Assembly (NCBI RefSeq): GCF_000003605.2 | Contig: NW_003139817.1 | Location: 55,881-119,880, forward strand | DNA: 64,000 nt | Reading direction: 5' to 3' | Source: Saccoglossus kowalevskii | Lineage: Eukaryota; Hemichordata; Enteropneusta; Harrimaniidae | Notes under the pieces: model-generated | What the model saw: the letters and a program-made list of their open reading frames with translations, nothing else | The model's database searches: none | Told to the model about the DNA's origin: nothing | Shown here: positions 37,277 through 52,070 of the stretch, one piece after another | Layout of the letters: each line of letters opens with the position of its first letter | Position numbering within the stretch: position 1 is the first letter of the stretch | Position numbers and translations under genes: made by a program

Positions 37277-38401
37277 ATGTCTACCGACTGCAGTGGAACG
37301 GACAATTTAGACACCTCATATCATACAAGCAACGTAACCGAAGATATTGCGAATTCGTCATATGTATGTAGCGTCAACGACTGGACGTTAGACCTTGCCG
37401 CCTCAGTTATTGGAACGGTTGGAATCTTCGGTAACGTAGCCTTTATTATCGTTGTATGCCGAATCCCATACATGAGAAATGCTACTAACTACTTTCTAAT
37501 TAGCTTAGCGGTATCGGATTTACTCTACCTCCTAGCTCACACGTTATGTCGACCAGATTGGTACCGTGAGCTAATGTGGATGTTCGACACGGATAATAAG
37601 AAGATTCTCGCTTGTGTTCGATGGGGAAGCACAACCCCGGCGTATTCGACATCGATTCTGTCCGTGATGTTTATCAGTATTGAGCGATATCTTGCTATAT
37701 GTAAGCCATTCACCAGGCAGTCAAGAGGTTTGAAAAAGCCCTCAAGAGTAGTCTTTCTGGTTTTTGCATCGTGGTTATTTGGTGCTACAATCGGGCTCTC
37801 TGGACTACTCGAATGCTATACTGATGACCCGGGAATTGCTAAACTCATAATGAACTATACGTACACTTTAGTTGAGGCGGTATTATTTTTAATATCTATG
37901 GTTGTAGTTTTAGTACTTTACACCATTGCCGCTAGGCGTCTGAAAATGTCCACATATGACATTACCTATTCTCCAACAAACATTAGAGACCGTAGCCAAG
38001 TGATGCGGCTGTGTATTGTAACTGCTGCTGTTTATTTCACGTGTATTTTCCCCCGAATTATGTTTCAATTAGCGGCGTTTTATGACTTACTCGACAATAC
38101 TATGTCTATTTTCGGTGTGCTGAGTTGTTTAAACGAAGTGACTATTGTTGTACTTATGTTCAACTCGGCCGTAAACCCCATCATTTACAACGCTACTAGT
38201 ACGAAATACAGGAATGCTTTCTTCACAACAATCACTTGCTCGCCCGTTGAGAACCTCGCACGTACATCTTCAGACCGCCGCTCTATTTCGCGCACTCGCC
38301 AAACTTCGCTTGATTACAGACAGGTTCGAAACAACCACGATAGTAGGATACGACGCGCAAAGGAAACTCCATTGCGAAGCGGGAGAAAATTTCGAGATTG
38401 A
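37277..38401 (+). CDS. class A (rhodopsin-like) GPCR, peptide-receptor type
   Basis: A single-exon gene for a 374-residue seven-transmembrane receptor. The N-terminus has two N-glycosylation sites (NVT 19-21, NSS 26-28). TM1 is about 37-60 with the GN motif (N53), and TM2 about 72-93 with LAVSD (D81). TM3 ends with the ERY box (136-138). C113 and C180 fit the conserved extracellular disulfide. TM4 has W166, TM6 has P259, and TM7 ends in NPIIY (300-304). The TM1/TM2 joint MRNATNYFLISLAVSDLL resembles neuropeptide receptors such as neuromedin-U or TRH types, but the ligand cannot be assigned. Odd points: TM6 has CIFP instead of CWxP, and TM5 lacks the usual proline. The tail is Arg/Ser-rich with Cys321 as a possible palmitoylation site. 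An in-frame TAG at 37256 supports this ATG, though that TAG could also be a splice acceptor. The first canonical AATAAA is about 1.1 kb downstream (39540). Local GC is higher than the background. Confidence 0.95.
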   Translation: MSTDCSGTDNLDTSYHTSNVTEDIANSSYVCSVNDWTLDLAASVIGTVGIFGNVAFIIVVCRIPYMRNATNYFLISLAVSDLLYLLAHTLCRPDWYRELMWMFDTDNKKILACVRWGSTTPAYSTSILSVMFISIERYLAICKPFTRQSRGLKKPSRVVFLVFASWLFGATIGLSGLLECYTDDPGIAKLIMNYTYTLVEAVLFLISMVVVLVLYTIAARRLKMSTYDITYSPTNIRDRSQVMRLCIVTAAVYFTCIFPRIMFQLAAFYDLLDNTMSIFGVLSCLNEVTIVVLMFNSAVNPIIYNATSTKYRNAFFTTITCSPVENLARTSSDRRSISRTRQTSLDYRQVRNNHDSRIRRAKETPLRSGRKFRD

Positions 38402-39545
38402 AAAAGAGGGCGCAGATGTCGGATACGATGATTGCATTGACAAGGCAATTGCGACAAAAATGCGCTGGTCATAAACTATAACGCATGCATCAATTTAAAT
38501 ATAATACCATTGAAACACACAGTGGAAACCATGGTGATCTCATTTCATCAATGAACTTGCTCAAGTCATTTCTGATGCAAATACAATATGACCACGCATG
38601 GGACCTATTTGGTATATAGTCTCGTGCAATTTAATTACATGGGATATGAAGCTCATAGTTTTTCTTGTATCGCACTATAGTACTAGAAATTTCTGTATTT
38701 CTGTGACCGAGCGCTACGTGATATCCACCTTATCTGTCGGTGTCTTCAATACATCATCTGCATTTTTGCTTGCGGTGACAAGTACTAGCGATTCTTTCTG
38801 ATTTGCCTGCCCGAAACGAGCTATATTAGTCACGTTTTTACTGCTCTGGGATTCACTCTCCGGGGGATGATATTCATATTTTGTTCACATAATCATCGAC
38901 ATCGCGTTGATATTGAAACAATTTTAGCGGTCATGAACAACCACGGCAAAATACGCGAGCTTGAATTGCTCAAATTGTCAATGTCAACTTTGGTTATCTT
39001 TCCCAGAACACTGCTAAATGATGTGGCCTTTGCTTTAATCCCTGGCGTGGAGTCTAATATATAAATAGTTGCCGTACGAAGCTGGTGATTTATATACAAT
39101 GGTGTATCATAAATTTATTCCGAGTAACGACGAAATAGCACCGAGTATTGATTAGATCACCTGTGTTCCAATTTTACGCCAAGTGAGCATTCACTGTGGA
39201 TGGTTAATGATGATGTAGATGTCTACTATAATGCTTAAGCCATAGGTAACAATATTAGCGCCCGTAAATGAGAGCACATATGATTATTGAACTAAACGTG
39301 GCGACGTGACACTACAAAGTATTGTCTGCAGAGTACTCCTGTTATATGATAGATTATCTGCTGCGTGTATAATAATTTAATAATAGTCCAGTCCAAAGTC
39401 TGAATATATAATGATGTACCCACCTTTGCGTACTTTCAAGTAAATCTGATTTTGTTGTCTGTAATGAATACCGTAATTGTGCCAAGGACAATTATATAAC
39501 GCCGTGATCGTGGTCGCTCTCACGATCATCCGTGAGATGAATAAA
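38402..39545 (+). other. probable 3' untranslated / downstream region of the GPCR
   Basis: No second gene is supported. The first AATAAA after the stop is at 39540-39545, so the 3' UTR may be about 1.1 kb if no variant signal is used earlier. Small open frames at 38598-38801 and 38867-39064 have no recognisable features. A perfect 8-bp stem TGATCGTG / CACGATCA with an 8-nt loop lies at 39501-39524. Confidence 0.35.
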
Positions 39546-42500
39546 ATTATATATTAATTATATATACATATATGATTTGTGTAAATAGTTAATGTCTCCC
39601 ATGTACTCTTATAATAAAATAATAAAAATAAAGTTTATTTTAACATGTAAACAAATTAACATTGGAGTAACGTGTGTTTTAGTGCGAGTATTCTGTTTTG
39701 TTGAACGGAAAAAATAAAGGAGAAACTATCTGTGTTTCTTGCAAATCTGTGCCCGGAAAATGTGCTCCATAATGTGGTCAACTCCACTTGTGTAAATGGA
39801 GGTTGGATTACATTTGTGTTGTTTTATTTACTATAAAGTGAATACAATCATTATATATATATTGCCTTTGGTTAAAATGAATCAAATGATTAATATGTCA
39901 TTAGCACATACCGCACATCGAAATCATCTGTCAACTGCTGTTGATTTTACGAGCATTGTCAATTTGGTCATTCAACGACGAGATCCATTCTGAGACATTC
40001 ATGTATGATGTGATGGCCACACCACAACTCGGTAGATAATGTCCGCGCACACGTGTCGTGTCAACATTCATTGTTTGAGAACACAAGGGTATTAATAAAT
40101 CATCGATTTAGTACACTTTATTTATAGTGTCCGTGACTGTGACTTTTAGGTGCAATCGATAACACTGGCATTGCTTATATATCGGTCATTAGTCATGATT
40201 GACGAGTCTTCAAAACACTGCGATTCATTGGAACCAATATCAATAAAATCTGCACAAAAAGCACTCACATTTTATAATTAACATTGATGTTCATATTCGA
40301 GTTGAACGCATTTCAATTGAACAAATTGCAATAAAAATGCCATTACAGTTACCTGGTATGTGCACACCGAAGAACACAATACACTGTAATAATCCCAGCA
40401 AGTCCACGATCATTTCAATCAATTTAATGTATCTGTATATGCTTGAGGATATGCTTGAGGCTATCCAGTGATTTCATGGATAGCGTGGGTATACGAATAC
40501 TGATACGCAATGATGTGTGGCTCATATTCTTTATGACATTTAAACATTTCCACAAGCTGTGTAATTATCTTTTATTACAGTTGTGCATTTGAATCGTTTT
40601 TAAGTGAGTGGTGATTATAATTTATCACGTATAACACTGTTCTACCAGCGTGGGAAAACGTAAATTAGTATAATTGCGCTCAGACTCGCCACTGTAATAC
40701 AATCATGTGGTGTGAGCGTTCGCGCAGTTGCATGGACAATCAAGAATATGGCAGGTCGTGCATGGCGACTTATCAGATAGTAGGAGTATGGCAATCTCAA
40801 TGACTTTGGACCAACATGACATTAGCATATAGTCCAGAAATGGACATGAAAAGGGGGAATCATTGCAATGTAAAGTAGGTATGACTCACTCATCACTATA
40901 GAACCTAATGCCATGCACTTATATCTGAAATAAGCAGACTAGCACACGTACGGACATGTTCATTACATTCAAGTGAGTTACTACATGGAAGAGACTAAGC
41001 GTAGCATGTTAACTTTATTTGAATTACAATATTGGATTTCTTGAAATAAATGCACTTGTAATGTTGTTAGATAATGTGGGCGGTTACACATATGCGTGTT
41101 GTTCCTTTGCATATATTTTGTGCTTCGATGCCATAGGCGTTTCGACTTGAAACCTTTTAAGAATAATTTGGAAAATCGAAAATATCTGTGTTGTTATGGA
41201 GTAGGCGTTGTACGGATGCCTAGCGGACTTATACGAAATTATCTATATAATAGCAAGCTATGCGAACGTTGTGGGCAATCGCAAGAACATAACGCAGTCA
41301 CTTTTACAAAATGTTATTTTTAGCATGCGATTCCAAAGTCTTAGAATCCATTTATTATTTCGTAAGGTGAGCCCATATATATCATATTTTCTTATTTGTT
41401 TTCTTAGTATTATATTTCTCTCTCCGGCGCTGTACTTCCTGACTGCAATAAACCTTACTGTATTAAGTACTATGATATTTACGAGGCATGTAGAAGCCAT
41501 CCCCGAAAGACCATATATTTCTATTACTTAATAATACAAACGTAGTGCTTATTTCAGATCACACTGCATTTGCTCAAAATGTTTACCCATCGGTTACATT
41601 TTTTTGACAACATTAGACACTGCCACGCATTGACATCACCAAAATAGTATACCAGGCTTCAACGTTTTATAATTTTCCCATCGCATATTAATTATATTAA
41701 GTATATTTAAGAAGAAACAAAATATCACCTGCTGTGTTGGTTAGTTTTCATAGTCAAAGTATATTTTGTATTGGCCGTTTGGGTGAGACGGGAGATATGG
41801 AGGGAGGTAGTAACCTCACAGTAAGCTACGTGGAACAACGTGTTATTGTCATATCATATGCGTCCCGGTCTATTTGGAAAACTCTTGGATGTTTATAGCG
41901 CCTCGAAATCTTGAAGAGTAAAATGTTCGGTCAATTAATGGTTCTAAGATTCACACTACATCGAGAAAATGTTCTTGAATCGTATATGTCATATGGGTCA
42001 AATTTTATATTCACTTTTTTTGATATCTACCTGACGTGTAATCAAAACTTGAAATGAAACTCTTTTTAAATGAAATATTTCAGGATATAAGATCCCTAAG
42101 AGTTGGCCAATAGGGCAAACGAGACAAAAAAAACGCTCACAAAAGAATTAGCACTTATGAATTTTAGTATGCAAATACAGGGAAAAATTCCTATTAAAGA
42201 ATTCAACGCTCTAGCAGGCGTGTAATTACCATTCCATCGCTCTTTGGCAATTTCGACCGGACCACGTACGTGATTTTGATGAAGCAATTAGTGAGATTCT
42301 AACCAACAATATAGCTAATAATTGGCTTAAGGCAGCATTAAGTGAATATTGATTGCAGTCAAGGCAATATCAAAACGATCGATTCTGCTTCTGTTTACTA
42401 GATATATCAATGGTGTAAGTAAGAAATAAATATCTGTGCGTTGTGTTTATATAATACATTAATAGACTGGCATATGTCTAGGCGTTTCAAATAAACCGAC

Positions 42501-45500
42501 GTCGTGTTACGTCTTGTTAACCTATACAGGGCCATGTGGGGTGCTTAGTTACCACATTTAATAACATGCATGATCGCGTACAAGTTAACAAATACGTTGG
42601 GATACTTCCGTTCATAATTATATTAATTAGTTCCAAAGAACTCTAGATCTCTCTAGAATTTTGTGCCTTTTCAAAATTCTTTGTTTCTTTATTTTTTGTC
42701 TTTTCTTATCTTTTTGTCATGACGCATGCGCTAATAGTTGCCTGTCCAATGACGTCACCATTACCCAGAATGTGTTCGGTTGGTGGTTACGCTGTTATTG
42801 CTGTTATTTATGCGCATGCTCATGTTGTATTCACTAAGACACGGTGTAGAACATTTAAAATGTTATGTTTTCAACACTAGTGGATCGCCCTAAGAATTAA
42901 CGTATTCTGTTTACGGTCTCAAACCAAAGATTTAATGTAGTGGTTAACGTTTAGACTTACTTTGCTGTAAAATGCGGGTGTTGAAGAGCCATAGTGTTGA
43001 TATATTCTCACAGCTGTATGACTCAAAACAAGATTGAAAACTAAACTTTACAAAGAGTTTTTCTACACTGCAGTATACTAAGTTGTTCTACTCCAACCAT
43101 GAATATTGAATGCAGCTGTGAATAAGTTTTAGTTGAGAAATTTCTGAATTGAAAATTAAGATAGACGTCTAACCCGTAACTGTTTGCTTTAGCTGAATAA
43201 TCGATACATCAAACAGTAACTCCCTGCCCCAATTAATGGTGTACTTTTAATACTAGTGCCGTCAGTCACATTTTTAACACTGCGAAATTTTAAATTACTT
43301 GTATGTTTTAAAGCGTCTATGGTTTTTTGTGTTTCAAACATAATTTTCCATAGAATTTTGAATCGTATCGATAAAATAAACCTGGCAGTAGTTCGTAAAT
43401 TGTTCGGCAAACACATTCAAAACAAACAATGAAGTCTGGCAGCCCCTCGAAAAATTTAGTTCATGTAAATTATTATGTCGAACGGGTTTAGTTTTTAGAA
43501 TCACTGCTGTTTCTGATACTTGTATATTTGTATTCTGCTTCGGAAATCAGATAACCAGATAATCTAATTCAATCATGATACACATTCTAACGTGCTAGCA
43601 TGGTGGTAATAGGGATTTACTCTGATACTTGCTTGGGCAATACAAATAATATTAGGACAGAAATAAAAATAAAAAATGTCATGTACCACTAGCACATATG
43701 TACTGCTGTAACATAACATCTAGAGCTGTTTAAAACTGATTTACTTGTCGCTGCGCATAATAAATACCAACGATATTATTTTCAGTATTAGTTGGACTGC
43801 TTTCTCTTTTCCTCTCGCTGGAACTTGTTTTTCCGTGCAAATTCTTACTGTGTGAATTTGAATTTCCATTCCACTGATTACTCTCAGTTTATATACACAG
43901 AAATACGCACAAACTGTTAGTTTATCGTTACTTGAATGAAATGAAAGTCTATACGTGTGACATATTGAGCCGCTACAGCTTAACATGAGCGTACTTGATA
44001 GCGGAATATATTACATATTAATACGGGGGTGGATCGCATATTTTAAACTTTTTTCCCGGGTTTTAACCGGTGTACAAAAATGTTGCAAATAAACATCTAC
44101 ATATTCGCTCGGCAAACGCCAATTTCAACGCGTTGGAGAAACGCCAATTTCAAAAGCGCTACAAAATTTCCGATTGTTTGTTTAAATTTTTCGTTTCATT
44201 TGTTTTATTGGGACGGGAAGTTGACTGTTAAAACAGACAGACAGGTTAGTTACAATAGTGCTGCACCTTCACAAATGTCTGCTGATAAGCGGTTGTGTAC
44301 TTCACATCCCGTGAACCAATTTAGAATCAGGAAAATAAAAAATCAAGCGAAAAACTTCTACTACTTCCGGAAAAACAATTCAACGTTAAATAACCGCAAT
44401 ACAGGCCATCATCCGGAGAAATTTAAAAGAAAACTGATTAACTTGCTTTTAATGTCCTGATCTGCAGGAAATGAACGGACACAACCAATCTATTGTCAAT
44501 GAAACAACTAAACAATCGAATAACCACATATTATTTTTTTTTCAATCTAGAACATAGTGAAGAAATACATCCATTGAAACAGTATCGCGCTTCATATCCG
44601 TTTTGTAATTCTATGTTGTAGACCAATTGAAGTGTTATGTCTCCTTTGCCTAAATAAACGAAGTGCTTTTACCGACTTCTTCCCCTCTTGCGATTAGAAA
44701 TATTTTCATTATTATTTCCGGAGATGCATTGACAACAGGGTAACTAATTTTGGAGTAAATTTAAACCGAGGCTTCTACACATTCTCTAAGAAATGTTCAC
44801 TAGTGCAGGGGGGAAACATATGTACAATTACCCTATCTGACAATGGTGAAGAATTTATTTCATATTTTTTTTCTGTGGTGAACGGATCCACATCTCTTCC
44901 AAAATGTAATATATTGTTTTAGTTATCCATAAAACATACATTCTGTGGGAACTTATATAGATCGTTTCTAAAATCTAATCGATTGGTATCATTTCAAGGA
45001 CATTCTATGAACATTTGTCTTGCATCTTAATATATTTTGTCCTTTGAAATGACAGTGAAGATACCTGTATTACTGACTGGAAAGATGCAAGTTTAATTTA
45101 AGGTGTATATCGTGTAATATCGTGTTACAGCTTAGTTAATCAACGTCATTTTCAAAATTGTCAAAAATGTCTGCTTTCAAAATTGAAAATAAAATGAATA
45201 GAAAATATTACAGATATTACCTACTGAAAGTTAGAAACATAAACAATACGTTATAGGTCACCCCGGACAACAGTTGGGATGTCGTATAGATGTACTACTA
45301 CGGCAATCATATAAGCTGTACTCATTATATCTCAACACATGCTATTGCATACCCAATCTATGACATATAAATGCACGTGTGTGAAGGCCGCCGAAATAAT
45401 TCCATTCAAACGCAGACTACATATATTTATATTATCACTGCGTATTAGGATATAACACCTTTAAACAAAGTACCCCTTCTCACAAACACATAGTTAAAAC

Positions 45501-48500
45501 AAATACTTGTGAATATTATATTAAAATTAGTTTGGATGCCGAATGTTCAAAAAGCACAAATATCAATGAACCATTGAATCATTTTGTCAAATAAACACAG
45601 ATACTAATTAATGTCACCACGGTGATTATAATGCACTGCCGAATTCATTTGCAGTCGTACAGTAGCGTGGTACCAATGTATTTTTGTCTTCAGGGCAATA
45701 TTGAGACTTCATTAAAATGACAACCAACCCCCCATTAATTCGTTTGTATACCACAGAGAATGTCAACACTGCAAGAGGCCGGGATTATAACAGTGGAGAT
45801 TACTGCGTTCTAACCAATCAGTCCAGATCCCTTATGAGTGCCCGTGGGCAAGATTTCCCCAATGCCATTTATTGTCCGGAATCCTAAACCTCTACTGAAT
45901 AAAATAATATAGTAATTGAGGTAATTGAACTGTGTACACAAAGCATGTAAATGGTTCAATGATTAGAGAAAATGACATGACATTGTTGATTGTATGATAT
46001 AATGACAAGGTCAAATTGTCAATGAAAACATTGTCGCCCTGGTCGTTGTTTTGGCGGTTGCAGCTGCCATATTCAATTCGTGATATTTTTTGTTGTTGTT
46101 TTGCTAAAACCCAAGGCTTATTTTTGTGAACATTTTTTGCTTTCTAAAGCAATACGATGGACGGAAATGGTAGTATAACCCGGTTTATAATTTCCAGTAC
46201 TCCATAATAAAATCTACTATCGAGTCCCCCTCCATCTTTTTCGTCGCGACCAACCCCATGTGTGTGTACGTATGTCTGTATCTGGAATGAAAACGATAAC
46301 ATTCAAACGTACTGAAAGGCCTTTCATCTATAATAACGGTTCCGCGAGCTTCCATAGTTTATCTGTTGATATGGTAACCGCACAAAGCGGCATACACCCG
46401 GGGGAACACAGACGCGTACAACCTCTATACTGCGATAAGATGTTGTACTTACGTCTAACGTTGGTCCTCGCCACTTAGAACATTCTTACAAATCCAAGAT
46501 GGCATATATAATTGCGTTCAATCACGCAGGTACTCATAAAAGGGCCAAGACGAAATTGAGAAAACACTACATCAGTGAGTACATTTGAGTTCCGCACGTA
46601 TACATATTAACTTGTATACATACTCGAAACGCACAGGCTTTAGACCCATTATAATAACTTTTTCAAATTATTAAAAATAAAATGCCCTTACGGGTAAAAT
46701 AATATCGGAGGTCTGTTTGTGATATGGGTGTAACTTCAATCGTTGTACATACCACTGGGAATGACTGGCATTGTTTCACACAATTTTACGCCTTTTTAAG
46801 ATGCCCACGTGGTTTGTTGACATATACTATACCAGTACTTTGAATATCTCTTCAGATGCTACACGGGATGACGTAGATTTTATTCATAAACTCGGATGAG
46901 TTATCCAGAACTCGTCGTTACCGTTCTCCATTGAACATACGGGGTTTTTGAACTAAAGCCGCGTGTAAAACAATCAGCAATTCCTACGAGTTCGATTTTT
47001 CATCTGGAGGTCATTTAAAGCGTAGACAGATTGCAGATTAGGTGTGTGACTGTTTCCGTTTTTCTAATTTACCACATCTCTATAAATCTTTCTTCCATCA
47101 TGAAAGCGGTTGACTCTAAACTGTGAATGTCTGTGTGTGTGTGAATCAAAGTGATGTGTTTAGTGGGCTTCTGAGAAAGCATCTCAATATTGTTATTTTC
47201 GTTGCGGACTTGACCTATGTACATCGTTTAACAAAATACCTTCATCAAAATTATTGGGTAGGTACATGTATATGAATAACATTTTAAGCCTAAGAAATAG
47301 GCTCTCTGGAGTTATGTCTGGGAGCACAACACAAATAGTAAGTTCGTTGATGTTACTTCAAGAAACAACTCTCTCCAGCACCTTCGTGTTGGCTATATTG
47401 CAAACATAAATCAGTCACACATGTCTTATGAACAAATTGTGAACTTGCTTGGCGGTGTTGCATGTTTCTTATTATTTATATCAAGTCGCAGTATAAAATA
47501 TTCGAATGGAGGAAGCCAAGAAGAAGGAAATGCTTTAATTAAAACACCAAGAACACGCATACATCACAAGGGTTATGGATATAGATAGCATTGGTCAAAC
47601 GATCAGAAACTGGCTTTCCTATCGTCACTGTCCCATACAACGTGTCTTCATATTTCCATCATCTACAATGTACTTCCAATTGTATTGATGAATTATCTTG
47701 TTTAATTTATATTAAAATTACAAACTTGCGCGTCGGTCGATACTCCCGATGTACTGTCTTCGTGCATACTTTGGGTATCCTCGTAATAACCTCATAGTAT
47801 GCTCTGAATTATTAATGCGAAATCATCACTGCGTGCACTATATCACTGTTATTTATGTACAATGCTCTAGTTCCAAGAAATATTGAGGGAAGGTGATTGG
47901 CCATATATGTTGCGTTTCTTTCAGTTTGTCGCGTTATAAATCGGAATTGCTACTCCTTGCTGTGTGTATAATACCGTAACTGCAACGAACTCGTATTAAT
48001 CATTTCTAATTCTGAACTATGCAGTTTTTCACTAAGCATAACTCGGAAATGTATTTAAAACGTACAGAATCATTATATATAAAATACTATTATGTATCAA
48101 TTATGGGTGGATGGATACATACAATTACGTGGAATCGTCCTAAATTAAGTATTATAATTGATGCCACCAAGTATAAATCGGCTTGAATTGTTGTGCTTGT
48201 TGTACACTATAAAAGGAGTAAAATAACGTTATCATGCCAACACCGTACGTTACAAATATTGTTTAGTACAAAATATCGAACGTACTCAAAATAAATACAG
48301 ACTTAAACGTAGAGCATTTACGAACACGGTTCTTACAAATACGAGTAATAGTCCTATTTCAAGTGTACGTTTATGTTCCGACCAACATCATATTGATTTT
48401 GACAGAAGCAAATGAACAACCTACGTCATAATAAGGCACAAATAACAAGCACTAACGAACACCGGATATATGTAATTATGTAAAATTCATATTTTGAATG

Positions 48501-51500
48501 TGATCCGGCAATTTGTGTCGCTTGATAGGGAGTCCTAATTGCACATCTAGTTAATTTCTTTACAGCAAGACCATGGTAAGTAGCATTTCTATACAACACA
48601 AAATGCCCTTATTGTGTGCGGTGAATATAGTTATCTACTAAAAGACAGCTGTGTTTTCGCATAATCATAGTCGCCAAATTGTAATTTTTTTATGAAATGT
48701 ATTTGCTTTGCATGTTGATAGGCGAGAGAAATACACATTGACATTGACAACCTACCTACATTGGAATATATCTAATGTGGTATGACCTTTGAAAGATCAT
48801 TATTGACGTGTGTTCGTATGCATCTGGCAAATGAATTCCAACCCAGGAGAATATATTAAACTTGCATCACTTTGCTGAAAGTAATTGACCTGTCATATTT
48901 CAGCTGCCTCTGGAGGCACAAAAAAAGAGTATAAGTGAAATGAACTTGTACGTTGTATTGAACTTAAGATAATAATCACCAAGGAATACGAGTAGTACTT
49001 TCTGGTAAAATGATATCAAATATGCGGAGATACTTGACATATGTATAATGAGAGGGAAGTATACATACATCACAGTGTATTTAGTTTATGTGTGGGAGGG
49101 TGCTTTTTTTATTTACAAGGGGCAAATTATTAATGTCATAACTGATGCCTATATCTTCTCTTGTCACTGGATATAGAGCAACTGATAAGGTGTTATTACT
49201 TCTGATAGAGAAGTAACTAGATTAAAACATATCTTGATTCAATGATCTTGATTCTCACTGATTACACACATTTATTATTCCTTTCCGCTCATTGACATTG
49301 CTAGTTGAAATAATCCGATATATTACTAAAAACTCGAATTAACATGTCGCGTCATTGTAACCTCTATAGATGAAGCCTTTATAGCATGTTTACTGATATA
49401 CTATTGGAGTAATTTAAAAAAAAATTATGCCACCATGTATGATACACGAACTGAATATAACGTTAATAATGCATCAGTTGAGTTTAATTATTTGATAGTT
49501 ACCTTCCCCCCTTCCTTAAGCTTGTACTTTGAGATGGATTAAATCTTACATATTGTGTACATATGGTAATCACGGAAGTACAACTCTCTAGTGATGCAGA
49601 ATTCATAGAGCAAATCGTTGATACGTTGCAGCAGTTCTCTTCTTTGAGGGTATATTTCGATAATCCTTGACACGGAGCAGTTTACTCTCTATATTAACAT
49701 AATGATAGCCAGGGGTTTACCGATTGGCATAAATCGCGATACATTTTATGAAATAATGCATCAGAGTAACTGTCATCAGGCTGGAGATAATCAATTAGTA
49801 TCCTTTAGAAATTGGTTGTCAAGACCATTCCATCGTGTATGTTTAAAAGGAATAATGGGATAATGAGTAAATATAGTTTTTATTTGCATTATCGACAGTC
49901 TGATGTATCGTTCATTAATCTTCTGGAATTGTGAATTCTTCGTAATGCAGTATTTGCAATGTAATGACAGACTAAATGTATTAAATATAAAATGATAAGA
50001 TCCTTATCATAAAATGGAATTGTTACTATCGATAACGCGTACAAAAATGAAAGTAAAATACAATTATAAAATAATCAATTATTTATAAATTAAGACATGT
50101 CATATTATGATTGTCCAGTAAATGTATAGATGTTCATTACTTATGTTAGACAGTGTAAGATACGCAATATAAATACGGTATGAAATATATATTGTATGTG
50201 GTTTGTGCTCAGAAAGAGATAGTTGTCTAAGATCCACATACCTCTCTGGCCACGGAACGAGTATTAATGTTGATACACTATGTCGCGTCGTAAATTTTAA
50301 CCTGCATGTAGTACGTATTCATACGTAATGTCATCGTCTTTATCTTGTTTTGGCAAATAAATAAAACTACGTCATCGGTCAACCTATCCTGAGATATATC
50401 TTGTATCTTTGATAAAATCATTAATCAACAAATAATCAGAAATATATCGAATATATTATTCATAACACAGGTGTATTGTTGACATAGTGTTTATGATGAT
50501 TGATGAACACATATTGTACACAAAAGGCGACTTAATTTAAAGCGATTATGACACAGATAATATTGGATGGATTACCATGATGAATGCCAATCAATTGCAG
50601 CGACAAGTATTTTCATAAACTTTAATTATCCATTACTGTAACATCTTTCAACTACATTTACAAAAATCTGGCTTCTGTAGATAAGAAAAAGCAGAAGATG
50701 AATAATTTAACTTTTATAAGTGTATTGAAGATGCATACTGTATATATTTTAATATAATCAAATCCGATTTAGTTTTCATACGGTGAGTAATTTACATTTA
50801 CTGTTCATGGCAATCTTATTAAAATCAACCTTGATTAACGGCTCAATTATTTTCTTTCAACAAGTTGAATAGTTACATACGTTTACTGCTAACTTCTCAA
50901 AACAATTGATGACGTGTTTAAAAAATAATGTTTCCAATGGATGTGTATGTCTTGTGAGATCGATCTTACACAGCATATGTGTTATATAATAACCTCGGGC
51001 ATTTCTACAATGTATTGATTTTATAGCATCCCGAATTGTTATTGTCACCATGGAACGATAATTTAAAGACTTGCTGTTTAAATTTCACTAACGGTCGTGA
51101 TACAGTTATCGGCATTCATTTGAATTACTGATATTATTTTCTGGACCATTGAACTAGAATTACAATCGGTATTTACATCTATCTAACATACCATGATGGC
51201 AGTTGCGCCTGATAAAGCATTGTAGTATAATTTTAATTACATTAGTGATGAGTGTGCATTGCAAGCATTGTACATATATTGATGACCACCGAAGGTAAAC
51301 ATATTGTTGTGTAAACGCTGTTCCAAGAACGGGAATAATTGAAGCGAATTCAATCAGATGATAAGTAGTTTTTGATACAGGCTCACAGAGTCAGTTTTGG
51401 CGTTCGAAAAGCTGCGACACAGTTACACGAGATATAATAAGATATCAAACAAGGCAATGTCAGGTTTATTGAACTCGTTTAATACATTTTATATTATATG

Positions 51501-51992
51501 ATCACTCATGAACTCATGAATTATTCATATTATCAATTGCCATCGTAACATTGCCCACTGCAATGCGGTACAATAAATTGTACAGTAAAGATAGCCCAAT
51601 GATTACAAAATAATCCCCTAACTGATGCCAACATTCAGGTACATATTACTTAATAATTACTTTTTCAAACAGACTATTTGACAGTTCTAATATATATGTA
51701 CATACTTTGCGTGAAGTGAGATCATATAATGTAACAAACCTGTCACTTTCAACACAGCATTCTTATATTGCTTTCGTTTATACAGAAATAATCCTTCAAC
51801 TGAATCTTATATACGACTAGGATAATGCGTGCTTTCTTTCGTTTTAATAGAGTAATCCGAGGCTACACGAAGTGACACAAGTGTTTCCGGACGTGTATGT
51901 ATCGTATTACTAAGTCATTAACAGTGATATAATAGGGATATATATATATGTAAGGGAAGTGAGTATTAACTAGTATTATCAATTAACTTCTC
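39546..51992. other. long non-coding stretch
   Basis: AT-rich sequence, frequent stops, no gene, RNA or strong repeat recognised. The longest plus-strand frame (44080-44460, 126 codons) has no domain and is probably chance. A short duplication of ATATGCTTGAGG is at about 40438-40461. Confidence 0.45.
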
Positions 51993-52029
51993 CATTATTG
52001 TTATTATTATTATTATTATTATTACTATT
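51993..52029. repeat. (ATT)n microsatellite
   Basis: About eleven ATT units directly upstream of the LINE insertion. Confidence 0.9.
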
Positions 52030-52058
52030 TATCAAAATGTTTATTTTAAGTGACGGCT

Positions 52059-52070
52059 ATAATGTCATAG
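52059..52070. repeat. target-site duplication, left copy
   Basis: ATAATGTCATAG is repeated exactly at 53854-53865, and the LINE remnant fills the interval. This fits a 12-bp target-site duplication. Confidence 0.55.

Noticed and set aside
38214-38474. plus-strand frame overlapping the GPCR end
   Set aside because: Out-of-frame shadow of the GPCR C-terminus.
44080-44460. 126-codon plus-strand frame
   Set aside because: No recognisable feature; composition like the background.
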